This document shows, piece by piece, positions 26,098 through 34,973 of a stretch of DNA of 64,000 bases (its first letter is position 1; the number at the start of each line of letters is the position of its first letter). The position numbers and the translations under genes are program-made. The notes beneath the pieces are model-generated. The model was not told where the DNA came from, did no database searches, and worked only from the letters and a program-made list of their open reading frames with translations. This DNA comes from Ktedonosporobacter rubrisoli (GTDB lineage: Bacteria > Chloroflexota > Ktedonobacteria > Ktedonobacterales > Ktedonobacteraceae): contig NZ_CP035758.1 in the NCBI RefSeq assembly GCF_004208415.1, forward strand, positions 1,116,001-1,180,000, given 5' to 3'.

Positions 26098-27657
26098 ATG
26101 TCAACAGAAGAAAGAAATATTGAACTAGAGAGGAAAGGAACACGTGCATTAATCATCGGTGCCGGCATTGCAGGCCTGTTAGCAGCGCGTGTGCTTTCAG
26201 ACTATTATGAGCATGTGCAGATCATTGAAAAGGATGCTTTATCTGAAGAAGCAATAACACGGTCTGGTACTCCACAGGCGTTTCATTTACATAATTTAGC
26301 GCTTCGTGGCAGAAAGATCGTGGAGCAGCTTTTTCCTGATCTGATTGATGATTTATTAGAGCGTGGGGCGTTTGCTGCCCACGCTAAAACATTCATCCTG
26401 GCAAACCCATTCGGCCAGTGTGCAATGACTAATCCAGACGAAGGGCGTGTGCAGTGCAGCAGGAGCATGTTGGAGTTTGCCCTACGTCAACGGGTGCAAG
26501 CCATTCCGCGCATACAACTTGCTTCAGAGTTAGAAGTTGTCGGGCTACAAGCTAACGCCGATCGTACACGTATTACAGGCGTATCCGTCAGACCACGCGG
26601 TCAAATGCAGAATCTCTCAATGCTGACTGCGGATCTGATTGTTGACGCGAGTGGGCAGTTCTCAAAAATTACGCAATGGCTTGCCGAGCTAGATTATGCA
26701 TTACCTGAGCCTGAACGGGTCAAAGTGGGGATTGGATATAGCACACGCCTTTATCGGCTTTCTCCTCAGGTCAACCAGGAAACTGGCCTTATTCTCATTT
26801 GGGGAGAGCCAGAAAATCAGAAGCGTTTCGCCTATGGCCTGCAGATAGAGAATGGATTATGGGATATCTGCCTTCAGGGTGCTAAAGATCTGCAACCTGC
26901 TAGCGATGATCGAGGCTTCGAGCAAGAGCTACGACAGATAATCACTCCAGTATTGGCGGATACAGTGGAGAATGAAGGAGAGCCGGTTTCGTCTGCGAGG
27001 GGATATCTTGTCCCAGAATGTCGGCTTCAACATTTTGAGCAGATGGAAAACTGGCCCGCGGGTTTACTTGTTCTCGGTGATGCTCTGTGCAATCTTGATC
27101 CGATGTATGGCCAGGGAATGAGCGTTGCCGCGCTCGAAGCAGAAGCGCTTAACAACGCTCTACTTGAGCAGCAGACAAATCCCCAGGCCAATTTTGAAAT
27201 CCGTACCCTACAGGCTTTTCAGGAAGTAATCAAGCCAAGCTGGTGGCTTGATGCTATAGCGGATCTACGCTGGCCCAACACTGTATATACTGGTCAGGAG
27301 CCGCCAAAAGCTGTTGCGCTCTTCCATCGCTACATTGATCTCTACCTGCAGCAAGCCATGCAGCGTATGCAAGAGGAGATAAAGTCAGCCGAGGAGCCGG
27401 CAGCGCCGCCGGATCTTTCTTCGCCCGAACCATCGCTGCTGTCATACTTGCTCACGATCTATGATTTATATATCCCTCCCCAGGTTGTTTTCAACGCCAC
27501 GACCTATCGTCTGCTTTTAGAGGCTGAAGCAGCTCAGTCAGGGCCACAGCGACTACACGATTTGACCAATGAATATCAGCTGCCGTTAGAAGAGATTATG
27601 AACGAGATCTTGCCAACTTTTTCGTCGCCCTTGACGTCAGCACCTGATAAAGCATAG
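26098..27657 (+). CDS. FAD-dependent monooxygenase/oxidoreductase
   Basis: 519 residues. The FAD Rossmann motif is RALIIGAGIAGLLAARVLSDYYEHVQIIEKD; the second FAD contact is LVLGDALCNLDPMYGQGMSVAALEAEAL. Together with DASGQFSKI this fits the squalene-epoxidase/halogenase-like monooxygenase group rather than the PHBH type. No lysine of flavin-dependent halogenases (GWxWxIP) is seen, so halogenation is unlikely. SD AGGGAG precedes ATG 26098. It stands alone after an AraC remnant and could have been that regulator's target. Confidence 0.75.
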   Translation: MSTEERNIELERKGTRALIIGAGIAGLLAARVLSDYYEHVQIIEKDALSEEAITRSGTPQAFHLHNLALRGRKIVEQLFPDLIDDLLERGAFAAHAKTFILANPFGQCAMTNPDEGRVQCSRSMLEFALRQRVQAIPRIQLASELEVVGLQANADRTRITGVSVRPRGQMQNLSMLTADLIVDASGQFSKITQWLAELDYALPEPERVKVGIGYSTRLYRLSPQVNQETGLILIWGEPENQKRFAYGLQIENGLWDICLQGAKDLQPASDDRGFEQELRQIITPVLADTVENEGEPVSSARGYLVPECRLQHFEQMENWPAGLLVLGDALCNLDPMYGQGMSVAALEAEALNNALLEQQTNPQANFEIRTLQAFQEVIKPSWWLDAIADLRWPNTVYTGQEPPKAVALFHRYIDLYLQQAMQRMQEEIKSAEEPAAPPDLSSPEPSLLSYLLTIYDLYIPPQVVFNATTYRLLLEAEAAQSGPQRLHDLTNEYQLPLEEIMNEILPTFSSPLTSAPDKA

Positions 27658-27827
27658 ATGGCCCAACGCAACAGTTGCTGCTCGAAGGGCGAGTAAGCAG
27701 ACATGAGCTGTGTTCAGGATGCTAGAGCGCCGATCACCGCCGCATAACTTCTGTATAGGGCAATTTCGTATCGCGCTCTAACGCCTTAATCGTTCTCTGC
27801 CGGCTACGCTTCTGGTCCGCTTGCTTT

Positions 27828-29888
27828 CTATACGCGGGCCAGCGGCTGCACCTCAACCAGCGCATCATAGGCGGCCTGACCGCCATGCACTCCCGTTTTC
27901 TCAGTTACCTCGATAGCGCTTGTAGAGAGGGCCGGCGCCCCGCTCGTTACCTGATTTATGCCCGCCCAGCCATCGCGCATCCAAACGGCTCCTGGCAGCA
28001 TATCTTCGGTGACGAGAGCACGGGCCGCGAACTTACCGCGCTCGTTGAAGACGACAATCTGACTGCCTGGCGCAATGTTGCGGCTCTGCGCATCAAGCGG
28101 GTGTATCCACAACTCCGGCTCGGGATTGACCTTCGCCAGCGCTGGCAAGGCCTGTCCCTCATCATAAAAGGCGTGGAAGGCTGTAAGCGTGCGCCCCTGG
28201 CAGAAGCGTAGCGCTGTGGGCGAGCTTTGCACATCTTTGCGTTCGGTATAGGTTGGCAGCGGTGAGAGCCCTACGCTCTGTGCGCGCTCGCTCCAGAACT
28301 CAACCTTGCCCGAGGGCGTATGGAAACGGTGGTCAGGATACGAAATGTGCGACAACTTACTACGTTGCCAGTATCCTCCCAGCTCACGCATATCCGCGAC
28401 GGTCAGGGAGCGCCCGGAAGGCATTTTTTGCGGCGCTAAAAGCGCGTTGATATGGGCCTCCTCATCCTCCCAGGGGAAGAAGTTAGCAATATCCAGACGT
28501 TCGGCCAGCTCGCGAAGCAGGTGGATAATCGAGCGCGCCTGACCCTCGGCCGGCAAGACGCGTTCCATCAGATAGAGATGGGTCGCGGTATCCTTCAGTC
28601 CCAGTTCTTCTAGCCAGACCGTGCTCGGCAAAACCAGATCAGCCGTGCGCCGCAGCGTCTCGTTCATAAAAACGTCGTAGCCCACAATCAGCTTAACTGT
28701 ATCAAGTCCACGGGCCAGGCTATTGGTATCCGAGAAAGAAGAGAGCATATTTGTGCCAAGGATCAGCAGGACATCAATCTTGCCCTCCTGAAAGGCCTGC
28801 GTAATAGAGGGCATATGATCGGGAACATAATTGCCCGGGCGCCTCTCGACGTCCGCCAGAATATCGGCAAGCTTAGCACCGTGGGGGAAAGCGCGATGTC
28901 GCGGACCCAGGCCGCCGCCGGCTATGCCCAATTGTCCCGTCAGCGCAGGTAGACAAGAGATGGCTCGGCTAGCCTCCCAGCCGTCCTGATGCTTAAACAT
29001 CGAGCTTCCACCTAGCACAATCATCGCCGGCGTCTGCATTGCATAAACGCGGGCGAGCTGGCGAACGCGCTCAGCCTCAACCCCCGTGATATCCTCAGCC
29101 CATTCTGGCGTATACTGGCTCACATGCTGGGCAAAAGTCTGGTAGCCAAGCGTATGCTCAGCAATAAAGCGCTGATCGACAAGGCCCTCAGCGATAATGA
29201 CATGGGCCAGGGCCAGAGCCAGCGCGGCATCAGTGCCGGGACGGATCAAGATCACCTCGTCGGCATGGCGCGAGGCCTCGGCTCGACGCGTATCGATATG
29301 GATGATATGGGCGCCCCGTTTGCGCGCTGCGATAAGATGAGGAGCCGTGGTGGGCTGGCTGGCAATATTCGAGCCCCAGAAGATCACCGTGCGCGAGTTT
29401 GCGCCCATATCCTCTTTAGTATTGGCCTCCATAATGCCGGTCAGAGCCAGCCCATAGCCTCCCAGGCCCCAGCAGATAATCGCGGGAATCCAGGCCTGAA
29501 AACCAGCAAGGCGCGCAAAGCGCAGGATCAAATTATTGTTGATGCCAGTTGTGCCCGAGCCATGTCCCCGCCAGAAGGCCACACGCTCCGGCTGCGTCTC
29601 TTGAATCGCTCCTATGAGCATAGCATAGGCATCTTCCCACGAACAGGGCTCCCACTGGTTGCTTCCCCGTGGTCCTACGCGGCGTAGGGGAGTAAGCAAG
29701 CGCCTGGAATTGTTAAATATCTCGCGCGTCGCCCGGCCGCGCACACAGAGAAAACCGTGGCTATCGGGATTGTTGGGATCGCCTTTCACTGAAAGTAATT
29801 TATCCCCTTCCACCTCAACGGTCATCCCGCAGTACGTGGGATGGCAATTCATTGGGCACATTGTCGTAAATTGGCGCTTACCTGCCAT
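27828..29888 (-). CDS. Molybdopterin-dependent oxidoreductase (DMSO-reductase family)
   Basis: 686 residues. The N-terminal 4Fe-4S ligands are Cys11, Cys15, Cys20 and Cys48, spaced C-x3-C-x4-C-x27-C. Molybdopterin domains follow (VIFWGSNIASQPTTAPHLIAARKRGAHIIHIDTRR), and the C-terminal dinucleotide-binding barrel ends the protein (LWIHPLDAQSRNIAPGSQIVVFN). The family includes formate dehydrogenase, nitrate, arsenate and thiosulfate reductases; the substrate cannot be fixed. There is no Tat signal (it starts MAGKRQFTT), so it is cytoplasmic. No electron-transfer or membrane-anchor subunit is adjacent, so the redox partner must be elsewhere. Confidence 0.85.
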   Translation of the reverse strand: MAGKRQFTTMCPMNCHPTYCGMTVEVEGDKLLSVKGDPNNPDSHGFLCVRGRATREIFNNSRRLLTPLRRVGPRGSNQWEPCSWEDAYAMLIGAIQETQPERVAFWRGHGSGTTGINNNLILRFARLAGFQAWIPAIICWGLGGYGLALTGIMEANTKEDMGANSRTVIFWGSNIASQPTTAPHLIAARKRGAHIIHIDTRRAEASRHADEVILIRPGTDAALALALAHVIIAEGLVDQRFIAEHTLGYQTFAQHVSQYTPEWAEDITGVEAERVRQLARVYAMQTPAMIVLGGSSMFKHQDGWEASRAISCLPALTGQLGIAGGGLGPRHRAFPHGAKLADILADVERRPGNYVPDHMPSITQAFQEGKIDVLLILGTNMLSSFSDTNSLARGLDTVKLIVGYDVFMNETLRRTADLVLPSTVWLEELGLKDTATHLYLMERVLPAEGQARSIIHLLRELAERLDIANFFPWEDEEAHINALLAPQKMPSGRSLTVADMRELGGYWQRSKLSHISYPDHRFHTPSGKVEFWSERAQSVGLSPLPTYTERKDVQSSPTALRFCQGRTLTAFHAFYDEGQALPALAKVNPEPELWIHPLDAQSRNIAPGSQIVVFNERGKFAARALVTEDMLPGAVWMRDGWAGINQVTSGAPALSTSAIEVTEKTGVHGGQAAYDALVEVQPLARV

Positions 29889-30351
29889 GAGCTATGTTCC
29901 TCCGGTCCTATCCTTCAAGCGAACTAAGTCAACCTCTTTGGAGACGTGAAGACACGCATGAAGAAAGAGAGAAGCTAAGCCTCCATCGGCTTTCTCCTCG
30001 CGATCTGTTCGGCGAGACTAAAATGTAAAGATATGTTCGTTAGAACAACTATCAATCTACTACAATAGTACCATAATCTAAGGATCAGCTACCGTTTCGA
30101 GGAATCAATCTTGGCTTTGTCATCGTCAATGGTCTAAAACATCCTACCAGGCAGTAGAGCTGGAACCCATGCTCCAGCCTGGAATCTCTGCCGTGGCACC
30201 CATCTTACCGACAAGCAGAGTAGAGGTTCTGGACCCGAGTTCAGGTCAAATGAGAGTTGGCTGATAGCTTGACTATCTAAGCTGATTAGATTATTATTTA
30301 TCCATATTTCACGATTCGGTCTATTGTAAAGCGATAGGGAGAAAAATATCT
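29889..30351. other. 463-bp divergent region between oxidoreductase and TetR genes
   Basis: AT-rich with no gene. It contains the palindrome TGTTC-GTTA-GAACA (30034-30047), a possible operator. Promoters for both flanking genes presumably lie here. Confidence 0.4.
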
Positions 30352-30915
30352 ATGGCAACAAGAGCGGGGTTGGACCACAAGATGGTTGTGCAGGCTGCAG
30401 CCGAGCTCGCTGATGCGAACGGACTAGCCGAGTTAAGCCTGGCCACGCTAGCCTCAAAGCTTGGAGTGCGCACTCCGACCCTTTATCACTATATTAGAGA
30501 TGGTTTGAGTGGACTGCATCGCGAGCTAGCCTTGCGGGGCTGCCAGGAAATTGCCCAACGTCTTGGCAAAGCGATTATGGGTAAATCGGGCGAAGAGGCG
30601 ATCAGAGCGCTGGCGCATACCTATCGTACCTTTGTTAAGGAGCACCCGGGCCTCTATGCCGCGCTGGTACCAGCTGCGCCCAAAGAGGATACAGCATTGC
30701 AGCAGGCCCAGACCGAAGTTGTTGAGATAGTTGTACGCGCCTTTTCAGCCTATCATATGTCCGAACCCGATACCATACACACTGTCCGTATATTGCGCAG
30801 CCTGGTACATGGCTTCACAACCACCGAAGTGAGCGGCGGCTTTGGCCTGCCCCTGGACATTGACGAGACCTTTGAACGGCTCCTCAGCGTCTTTTTGCGC
30901 GGCCTGGCCGGCTAA
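30352..30915 (+). CDS. TetR-family regulator (WHG-type C-terminal domain)
   Basis: 187 residues. The HTH is MVVQAAAELADANGLAELSLATLASKLGVRTPTLYHYIRD; the C-terminal half (LRSLVHGFTTTEVSGGFGLPLDIDETFERLLSVFLRGL) matches the TetR_C_33/WHG subgroup. It diverges from the molybdopterin oxidoreductase and may regulate it. Its stop overlaps the stop of the convergent SnoaL-like gene by a few bases (CTAA). Confidence 0.85.
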   Translation: MATRAGLDHKMVVQAAAELADANGLAELSLATLASKLGVRTPTLYHYIRDGLSGLHRELALRGCQEIAQRLGKAIMGKSGEEAIRALAHTYRTFVKEHPGLYAALVPAAPKEDTALQQAQTEVVEIVVRAFSAYHMSEPDTIHTVRILRSLVHGFTTTEVSGGFGLPLDIDETFERLLSVFLRGLAG

Positions 30916-31406
30916 AATTGAGTTTCCTCTTGGAGCGCCTGACGTAGCTCTTCTGTCATTTGCTGGACCAGATCCGGCCTTCCATGAAACTGAGCCGGCG
31001 TATTCTGAAATAGCTGGATGCGCCACAGGTCAGCCTGTTTCACGGCGAGGACGGTCTGATGCGCATTGACGGCAGGATTGAGCTCCAGTTGCCCAGGCGG
31101 AATCATGCCAACGATGGCGCGCAGCAGAGCTATTTCAGGACTCAACAGGCGCACACTTCTGATTTTGCTCACGTAGGCGGCCGTAATATGGTCGGCAAAG
31201 ACCTGCTGTAGCGTCGAAGTAATCTCACCTGGCCCGATCATCTGACTTCCATCGAAGCCGATGACCTCGCCATGTTCCACAAATAATTTGGCATAGGCAT
31301 GGGCATCACGCTTGTTCCAGCTATCCAGGAGCTCTTGATAGAGCGTGCGAACCATGCTTTCATCAGAAGGCGCTACATCTTGCCGCTCGAACGACTCTGA
31401 ATACAT
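30912..31406 (-). CDS. SnoaL/NTF2-like protein (SgcJ/EcaC type)
   Basis: 164 residues with an NTF2-like cone fold: ESMVRTLYQELLDSWNKRDAHAYAKLFVEHGEVIGFDGSQMIGPGEI and a long curved sheet (AAYVSKIRSVRLLSPEIALLRAIVGM, NAHQTVLAVKQADLWRIQLFQNTPAQF). The SgcJ/EcaC group occurs in secondary-metabolite clusters, but many members have no known activity. It is convergent with the TetR gene and overlaps it by 4 bp. Confidence 0.75.
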   Translation of the reverse strand: MYSESFERQDVAPSDESMVRTLYQELLDSWNKRDAHAYAKLFVEHGEVIGFDGSQMIGPGEITSTLQQVFADHITAAYVSKIRSVRLLSPEIALLRAIVGMIPPGQLELNPAVNAHQTVLAVKQADLWRIQLFQNTPAQFHGRPDLVQQMTEELRQALQEETQF

Positions 31407-31827
31407 AATCTCTTCTCTCTCCTTTATTACTATGGCATTTTATAGCTCGTGTCCATAGAAAAGTGCCCATAAAACACGAGTTTCCCCCTCAAGTATACTA
31501 CCCGAATTAAAAAAAACTTCTCCGATCTTGCGCTTGTTGGCATCTACAATTATTTCGGCCTTATCCAAAGCAGGCTCAGCTAAGGCCGGCCCTGCTGTAA
31601 CACCTCTACTCCGAGAAACGTTCCATACTTGTAGGCTCGTAGCAAAGCAGTCAGTTTACGGGCCTATGCTTCCTGCCAACTCACCTGGCTCTGAAGCGGT
31701 GAGCAAGCAGAAAAGCGCGGAGCAGTGCATTGCTAGCTTCCCTTTCAAGCTCCACTTGCAGAGCTTGCAATAAGCTGACTACAATTTAGTAGCGCAATGC
31801 CCACAATCAAACAAAAGGAAGACAAGC
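31407..31827. other. 421-bp intergenic region upstream of a purine permease
   Basis: No gene is convincing. I looked for a purine riboswitch because of the downstream permease and found no recognisable core. Confidence 0.4.
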
Positions 31828-33123
31828 GTGTTTACTATCAAAGGCTACAAACCATCCGTGAGAACTGAGTGCGTCGCTGGCCTGACCACATTCCTGACCA
31901 TGGCCTACATTATGGTCGTAAATCCTCTTGTGCTCTCAGCGGCCGGCGTGCCCTTTCAGCAGGCCTTTACGGCAACAATTATTTCGGCCGTCGTCGGAAC
32001 GTTACTCATGGGTCTTTTCGCCAACTATCCAATTGCCATCGCTCCGGGTATGGGGCTCAATGCTTATTTCACCTACTCGGTCGTGCAGGCGCAAAAGCTT
32101 AACTATCACATAGCATTCTCGGCAGTCTTTATCTCAGCCATATTTTTCGTTTTGCTCTCGCTGACGCCCTTGCGCACAAAGCTGATAGATGCCATCCCGC
32201 AAAATCTTAAGCATGCTATCGCGGCCGGCATCGGCTTCTTTATTGCCTTTGTCGGCTTGCGCCTGACCGGGCTGGTGCAGAAGCAGCCCGATAATCTCGT
32301 GGCGCTAGGGGATCTACATTCGCCGATGGCGCTGCTGACCCTGGCCGGACTGGTGATCACAACGATCTTGATGGCCCGACGCATCTATGGAGCGCTCTTC
32401 ATCGGGATGATCATTACCGGCATTCTGGCCGCTATCACGGGCCAACTTACTCTGCATGGCATTGTCTCGCTGCCCGCCTTACCAGACGGTCTGCTCGTCT
32501 ACAATCCAATTGCGGCGGTAGGCGATGTCATACATGCCGGCCTGTATGCGGCTGTCTTCTCTTTCCTGCTGGTAACGCTGTTTGACACAACCGGCACGGT
32601 GCTTGGCCTGGCGGAACAGGCAGGGTTATTAGAAGACGGGAAATTGCCGCGCGCTGAGCGAGCCCTTTTCGCCGATTCGTTTGCCACGCTGGTTGGCGCG
32701 ATCTTCGGTACCAGCCCCACCTCGGCCTATATCGAATCTGCCTCGGGCATCGCCGCCGGTGGGCGCACAGGTTTAACGGCCCTGGTTGTGGCTATTCTCT
32801 TTATCATCTCGGCCTTTTTCTTTCCAGTTATTCAGGCCGTCTCCGGCGTCTCCGCGATCACGGGTCCCGCTCTGATCATTGTAGGAGCGCTGATGGCCGG
32901 GAACGTACGCTATATCACCTGGGATAAATTCGATGAGGCCCTACCAGCCTTCCTGGTCATTCTGAGCATGCCCCTGACCTCTAGCATTGCGACAGGCATT
33001 GCTCTGGGCTTTATCTTTTACCCGATTCTTAAGGTAGTGATTGGGCAGTGGCGCAGCGTCCATCCGCTGGTCTACGTCTTTGGCGTGCTCTTCCTGTTTG
33101 ACCTGATTTTCTTGCCCCACTAA
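31828..33123 (+). CDS. NCS2 (AzgA-like) purine permease
   Basis: 431 residues, about 12 hydrophobic segments, starting at GTG 31828 with SD AAAGGAAG. The AzgA/PbuG signature appears at the N-terminus (TECVAGLTTFLTMAYIMVVNP) and in the middle (VTLFDTTGTVLGLAEQAG, GAIFGTSPTSAYIESASGIAAGGRTGLTALV). It imports adenine, guanine or hypoxanthine by proton symport in characterised relatives. It stands alone. Confidence 0.85.
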   Translation: MFTIKGYKPSVRTECVAGLTTFLTMAYIMVVNPLVLSAAGVPFQQAFTATIISAVVGTLLMGLFANYPIAIAPGMGLNAYFTYSVVQAQKLNYHIAFSAVFISAIFFVLLSLTPLRTKLIDAIPQNLKHAIAAGIGFFIAFVGLRLTGLVQKQPDNLVALGDLHSPMALLTLAGLVITTILMARRIYGALFIGMIITGILAAITGQLTLHGIVSLPALPDGLLVYNPIAAVGDVIHAGLYAAVFSFLLVTLFDTTGTVLGLAEQAGLLEDGKLPRAERALFADSFATLVGAIFGTSPTSAYIESASGIAAGGRTGLTALVVAILFIISAFFFPVIQAVSGVSAITGPALIIVGALMAGNVRYITWDKFDEALPAFLVILSMPLTSSIATGIALGFIFYPILKVVIGQWRSVHPLVYVFGVLFLFDLIFLPH

Positions 33124-33280
33124 GAGCAGCCTTCTTATCTTCTCGGCGCGAAAGGGACGGGGCTTTGCTCCTGTCCCTGCGTTTGCCTCACAGGCGAGTT
33201 TTCCGCTTGAAATCAGACAATCTTTAGCAGGCGCAAAGCCTTCTACGCTATGCATCCGAGCAACTTTTTTTAGCCTTGGC

Positions 33281-33333
33281 TTGCTTCTTTCTCATTACCA
33301 TGTTATATTGTTACCAATGTAACTTGATAACAT
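33281..33333 (+). promoter_or_regulatory. Promoter with nested palindromic operator
   Basis: TTGCTT (33281-33286), 17-bp spacer, TATATT (33304-33309). A 34-bp nested palindrome covers the -10: ATGTTAT (33300-33306) with ATAACAT (33327-33333) outside, GTTAC (33310-33314) with GTAAC (33319-33323) inside. All arms match perfectly. This is a strong repressor site upstream of the RHH-like gene. Confidence 0.6.
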
Positions 33334-33349
33334 TGAAAGGAGAGCATAG

Positions 33350-33643
33350 ATGAGCCAGCCTGAAGAAAATAGCGCTCACCCCGAGCAAACCGTTCCTGTT
33401 GAGCGGGTGCAGATCGGCGCACGTATGGAGAAGAACCTCGTCAAGGTCCTTAAGGGCCTGGCAGAGTATTTTGACATCTCGCTTGGTGACCTGCTTGAGG
33501 GCATCGTTTTGCACGCCTTTGAGCAAAAGCATGCCTTCGGTGAGGAAACTCTCAAACGCATAGCTCAACTCAAAGAAGTCTATGGGATGAGCTATGACGC
33601 CAGCACCAGCCACCGCTTTCGCGAACAGAACGAGCCCGAATAG
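33350..33643 (+). CDS. Small protein with a possible ribbon-helix-helix-like fold
   Basis: 97 residues. The middle part (VERVQIGARMEKNLVKVLKGLAEYFDISLGDLLEGIVLHAFEQ) starts with a short strand and two helices, similar to MetJ/Arc-type RHH proteins. The tail is basic and hydrophilic. SD AAAGGAG precedes ATG 33350. The strong operator overlapping its promoter suggests autoregulation. No toxin gene lies next to it; the next gene encodes an SRPBCC protein. Confidence 0.5.
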   Translation: MSQPEENSAHPEQTVPVERVQIGARMEKNLVKVLKGLAEYFDISLGDLLEGIVLHAFEQKHAFGEETLKRIAQLKEVYGMSYDASTSHRFREQNEPE

Positions 33644-33699
33644 GCACTTTACGTCTCTCTTGTTCGCTATCCATTTAGCATAGAAAGGAAGCTACTCTT

Positions 33700-34170
33700 A
33701 TGTCAACATTTGTTGCGCAGCGCATTACCCGAGCGCATACAATTCAGCTACCAGGTACGCTGGAAAAGGTATTTCCGCTCTTCGAGCCACTTGGTGAAAA
33801 GCTCTGGGCCGAGGGCTGGGACCCGACAATGCTCTATCCCTCTTCTGGCTTGACCCAGGCTGGCGCTGTTTTCACGACCCAACATCCCGACACAAAGATC
33901 TGGACCACTATCGTCTATGAGAAAGCGCAGGCCCACGCCACCTACTTCAACGTCCTGCCCCATTCACATACAAGCTGGATCAATGTACGTTGCGAGCGCA
34001 GCGGAGCACAAGAGAGTCAGGCCCATATCACCTATACGCTAACAGCGCTCACGCCGCTGGGCAATGACTACCTTGCAACCTTCACCCAGGAATATTATCA
34101 GGGCTATATTGACTCCTGGCAAAGCTCCATCTCCCGCTACTTGCTTCACGGGCAAACGCCCTCGCACTGA
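33700..34170 (+). CDS. SRPBCC/START-like protein
   Basis: 156 residues. The helix-grip pattern fits: an N-terminal strand with a short helix (THTIQLPGTLEKVFPLFEPLGEKLWAEGWDP, Pro-x-x-x-V-F-x-L), successive antiparallel strands (IWTTIVYEKAQAHATYFNVL, QAHITYTLTALTPLGNDYLATF) and a long C-terminal helix. Such folds bind hydrophobic ligands. SD AAAGGAAG precedes the start. Probably co-transcribed with the RHH-like gene 57 bp upstream. Confidence 0.6.
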   Translation: MSTFVAQRITRAHTIQLPGTLEKVFPLFEPLGEKLWAEGWDPTMLYPSSGLTQAGAVFTTQHPDTKIWTTIVYEKAQAHATYFNVLPHSHTSWINVRCERSGAQESQAHITYTLTALTPLGNDYLATFTQEYYQGYIDSWQSSISRYLLHGQTPSH

Positions 34171-34326
34171 CAGCATGGGCAGGGAAAAAGCTAAGTTCCG
34201 CTATTTGCTCAAGTAGTGTCTCTTGCGAGTTCTCGCAGTTTCGGAGATAGGCCTAAAAACCTATCTCCGAAAAGTTTCAGCCTGCGCCGTGTGTCGGGTC
34301 AGAGGTTTATAAAAGGTTGCAGCCTT

Positions 34327-34827
34327 TTATGACTGATGTTCAAGCGAAGAAAGCAATTTGCTGAGGAGGGCAGCGAGGGTACGCTGTTCCTCCTTGGAAA
34401 GAGCCTTGAGGATGTGCTCCTCATTAGCCACATGCGTGGGCAACGCAGTATCAATAAGCTCGCGGCCCTGCTCGGTCAATTCAACGAGAATGCCCCGCCG
34501 ATCTTCCGGGTCAGGAACGCGCCTCACCAGGCCCTTCTCCTCCAGGCGATCAATGCGATTGGTCATCGTTCCCGAGGTTACCATCATCGAACGAAAGAGC
34601 GTGCTAGGCGAGAGCCGATAGGGCGCGCCAGAGCGACGCAAGGTGGCCAGCATATCAAAGCTCCAGCGATACAAGCCAAACTGCATAAAGACAAGTTCCA
34701 ATTCCTTGTCCATGGTGAGTGCCAGCCGGGATATACGGCCAATAATCCCCATTGGCGAGGCATCCAGATCGGGGCGCTCAGCAGCCCATTGGGCTAAAAC
34801 AGTACTTACATGATCCTCATTTGTCAT
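34327..34827 (-). CDS. MarR-family regulator
   Basis: About 166 residues from ATG 34827. The winged helix is LSPSTLFRSMMVTSGTMTNRIDRLEEKGLVRRVPDPEDRRGILVELTEQGRELI, with the DxRxR/G wing motif. It diverges from the MFS exporter at 34974, 147 bp apart, the common MarR-exporter arrangement. An ATCTT-TATATC-AAGAT palindrome near 34898-34913 in the gap is a candidate operator. Confidence 0.85.
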   Translation of the reverse strand: MTNEDHVSTVLAQWAAERPDLDASPMGIIGRISRLALTMDKELELVFMQFGLYRWSFDMLATLRRSGAPYRLSPSTLFRSMMVTSGTMTNRIDRLEEKGLVRRVPDPEDRRGILVELTEQGRELIDTALPTHVANEEHILKALSKEEQRTLAALLSKLLSSLEHQS

Positions 34828-34973
34828 GATTATATTATATCTTAATGCCAAGTATCTTGACAACCTCATTGCGACAGGCTATAATCTCGTCATCATGTAT
34901 CTTTATATCAAGATTAATGACAGCGAGATGAATAATTGACATTCACCTCTAGCCTGAAACGGATTGTTTACCT

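Noticed and set aside
26098-27657. Flavin-dependent halogenase
   Set aside because: The diagnostic GWxWxIP tryptophan motif was not found, so a monooxygenase/oxidoreductase call is safer.
31407-31827. Possible purine riboswitch upstream of the NCS2 permease
   Set aside because: The conserved junction bases and paired loops of known purine riboswitches could not be found by eye.
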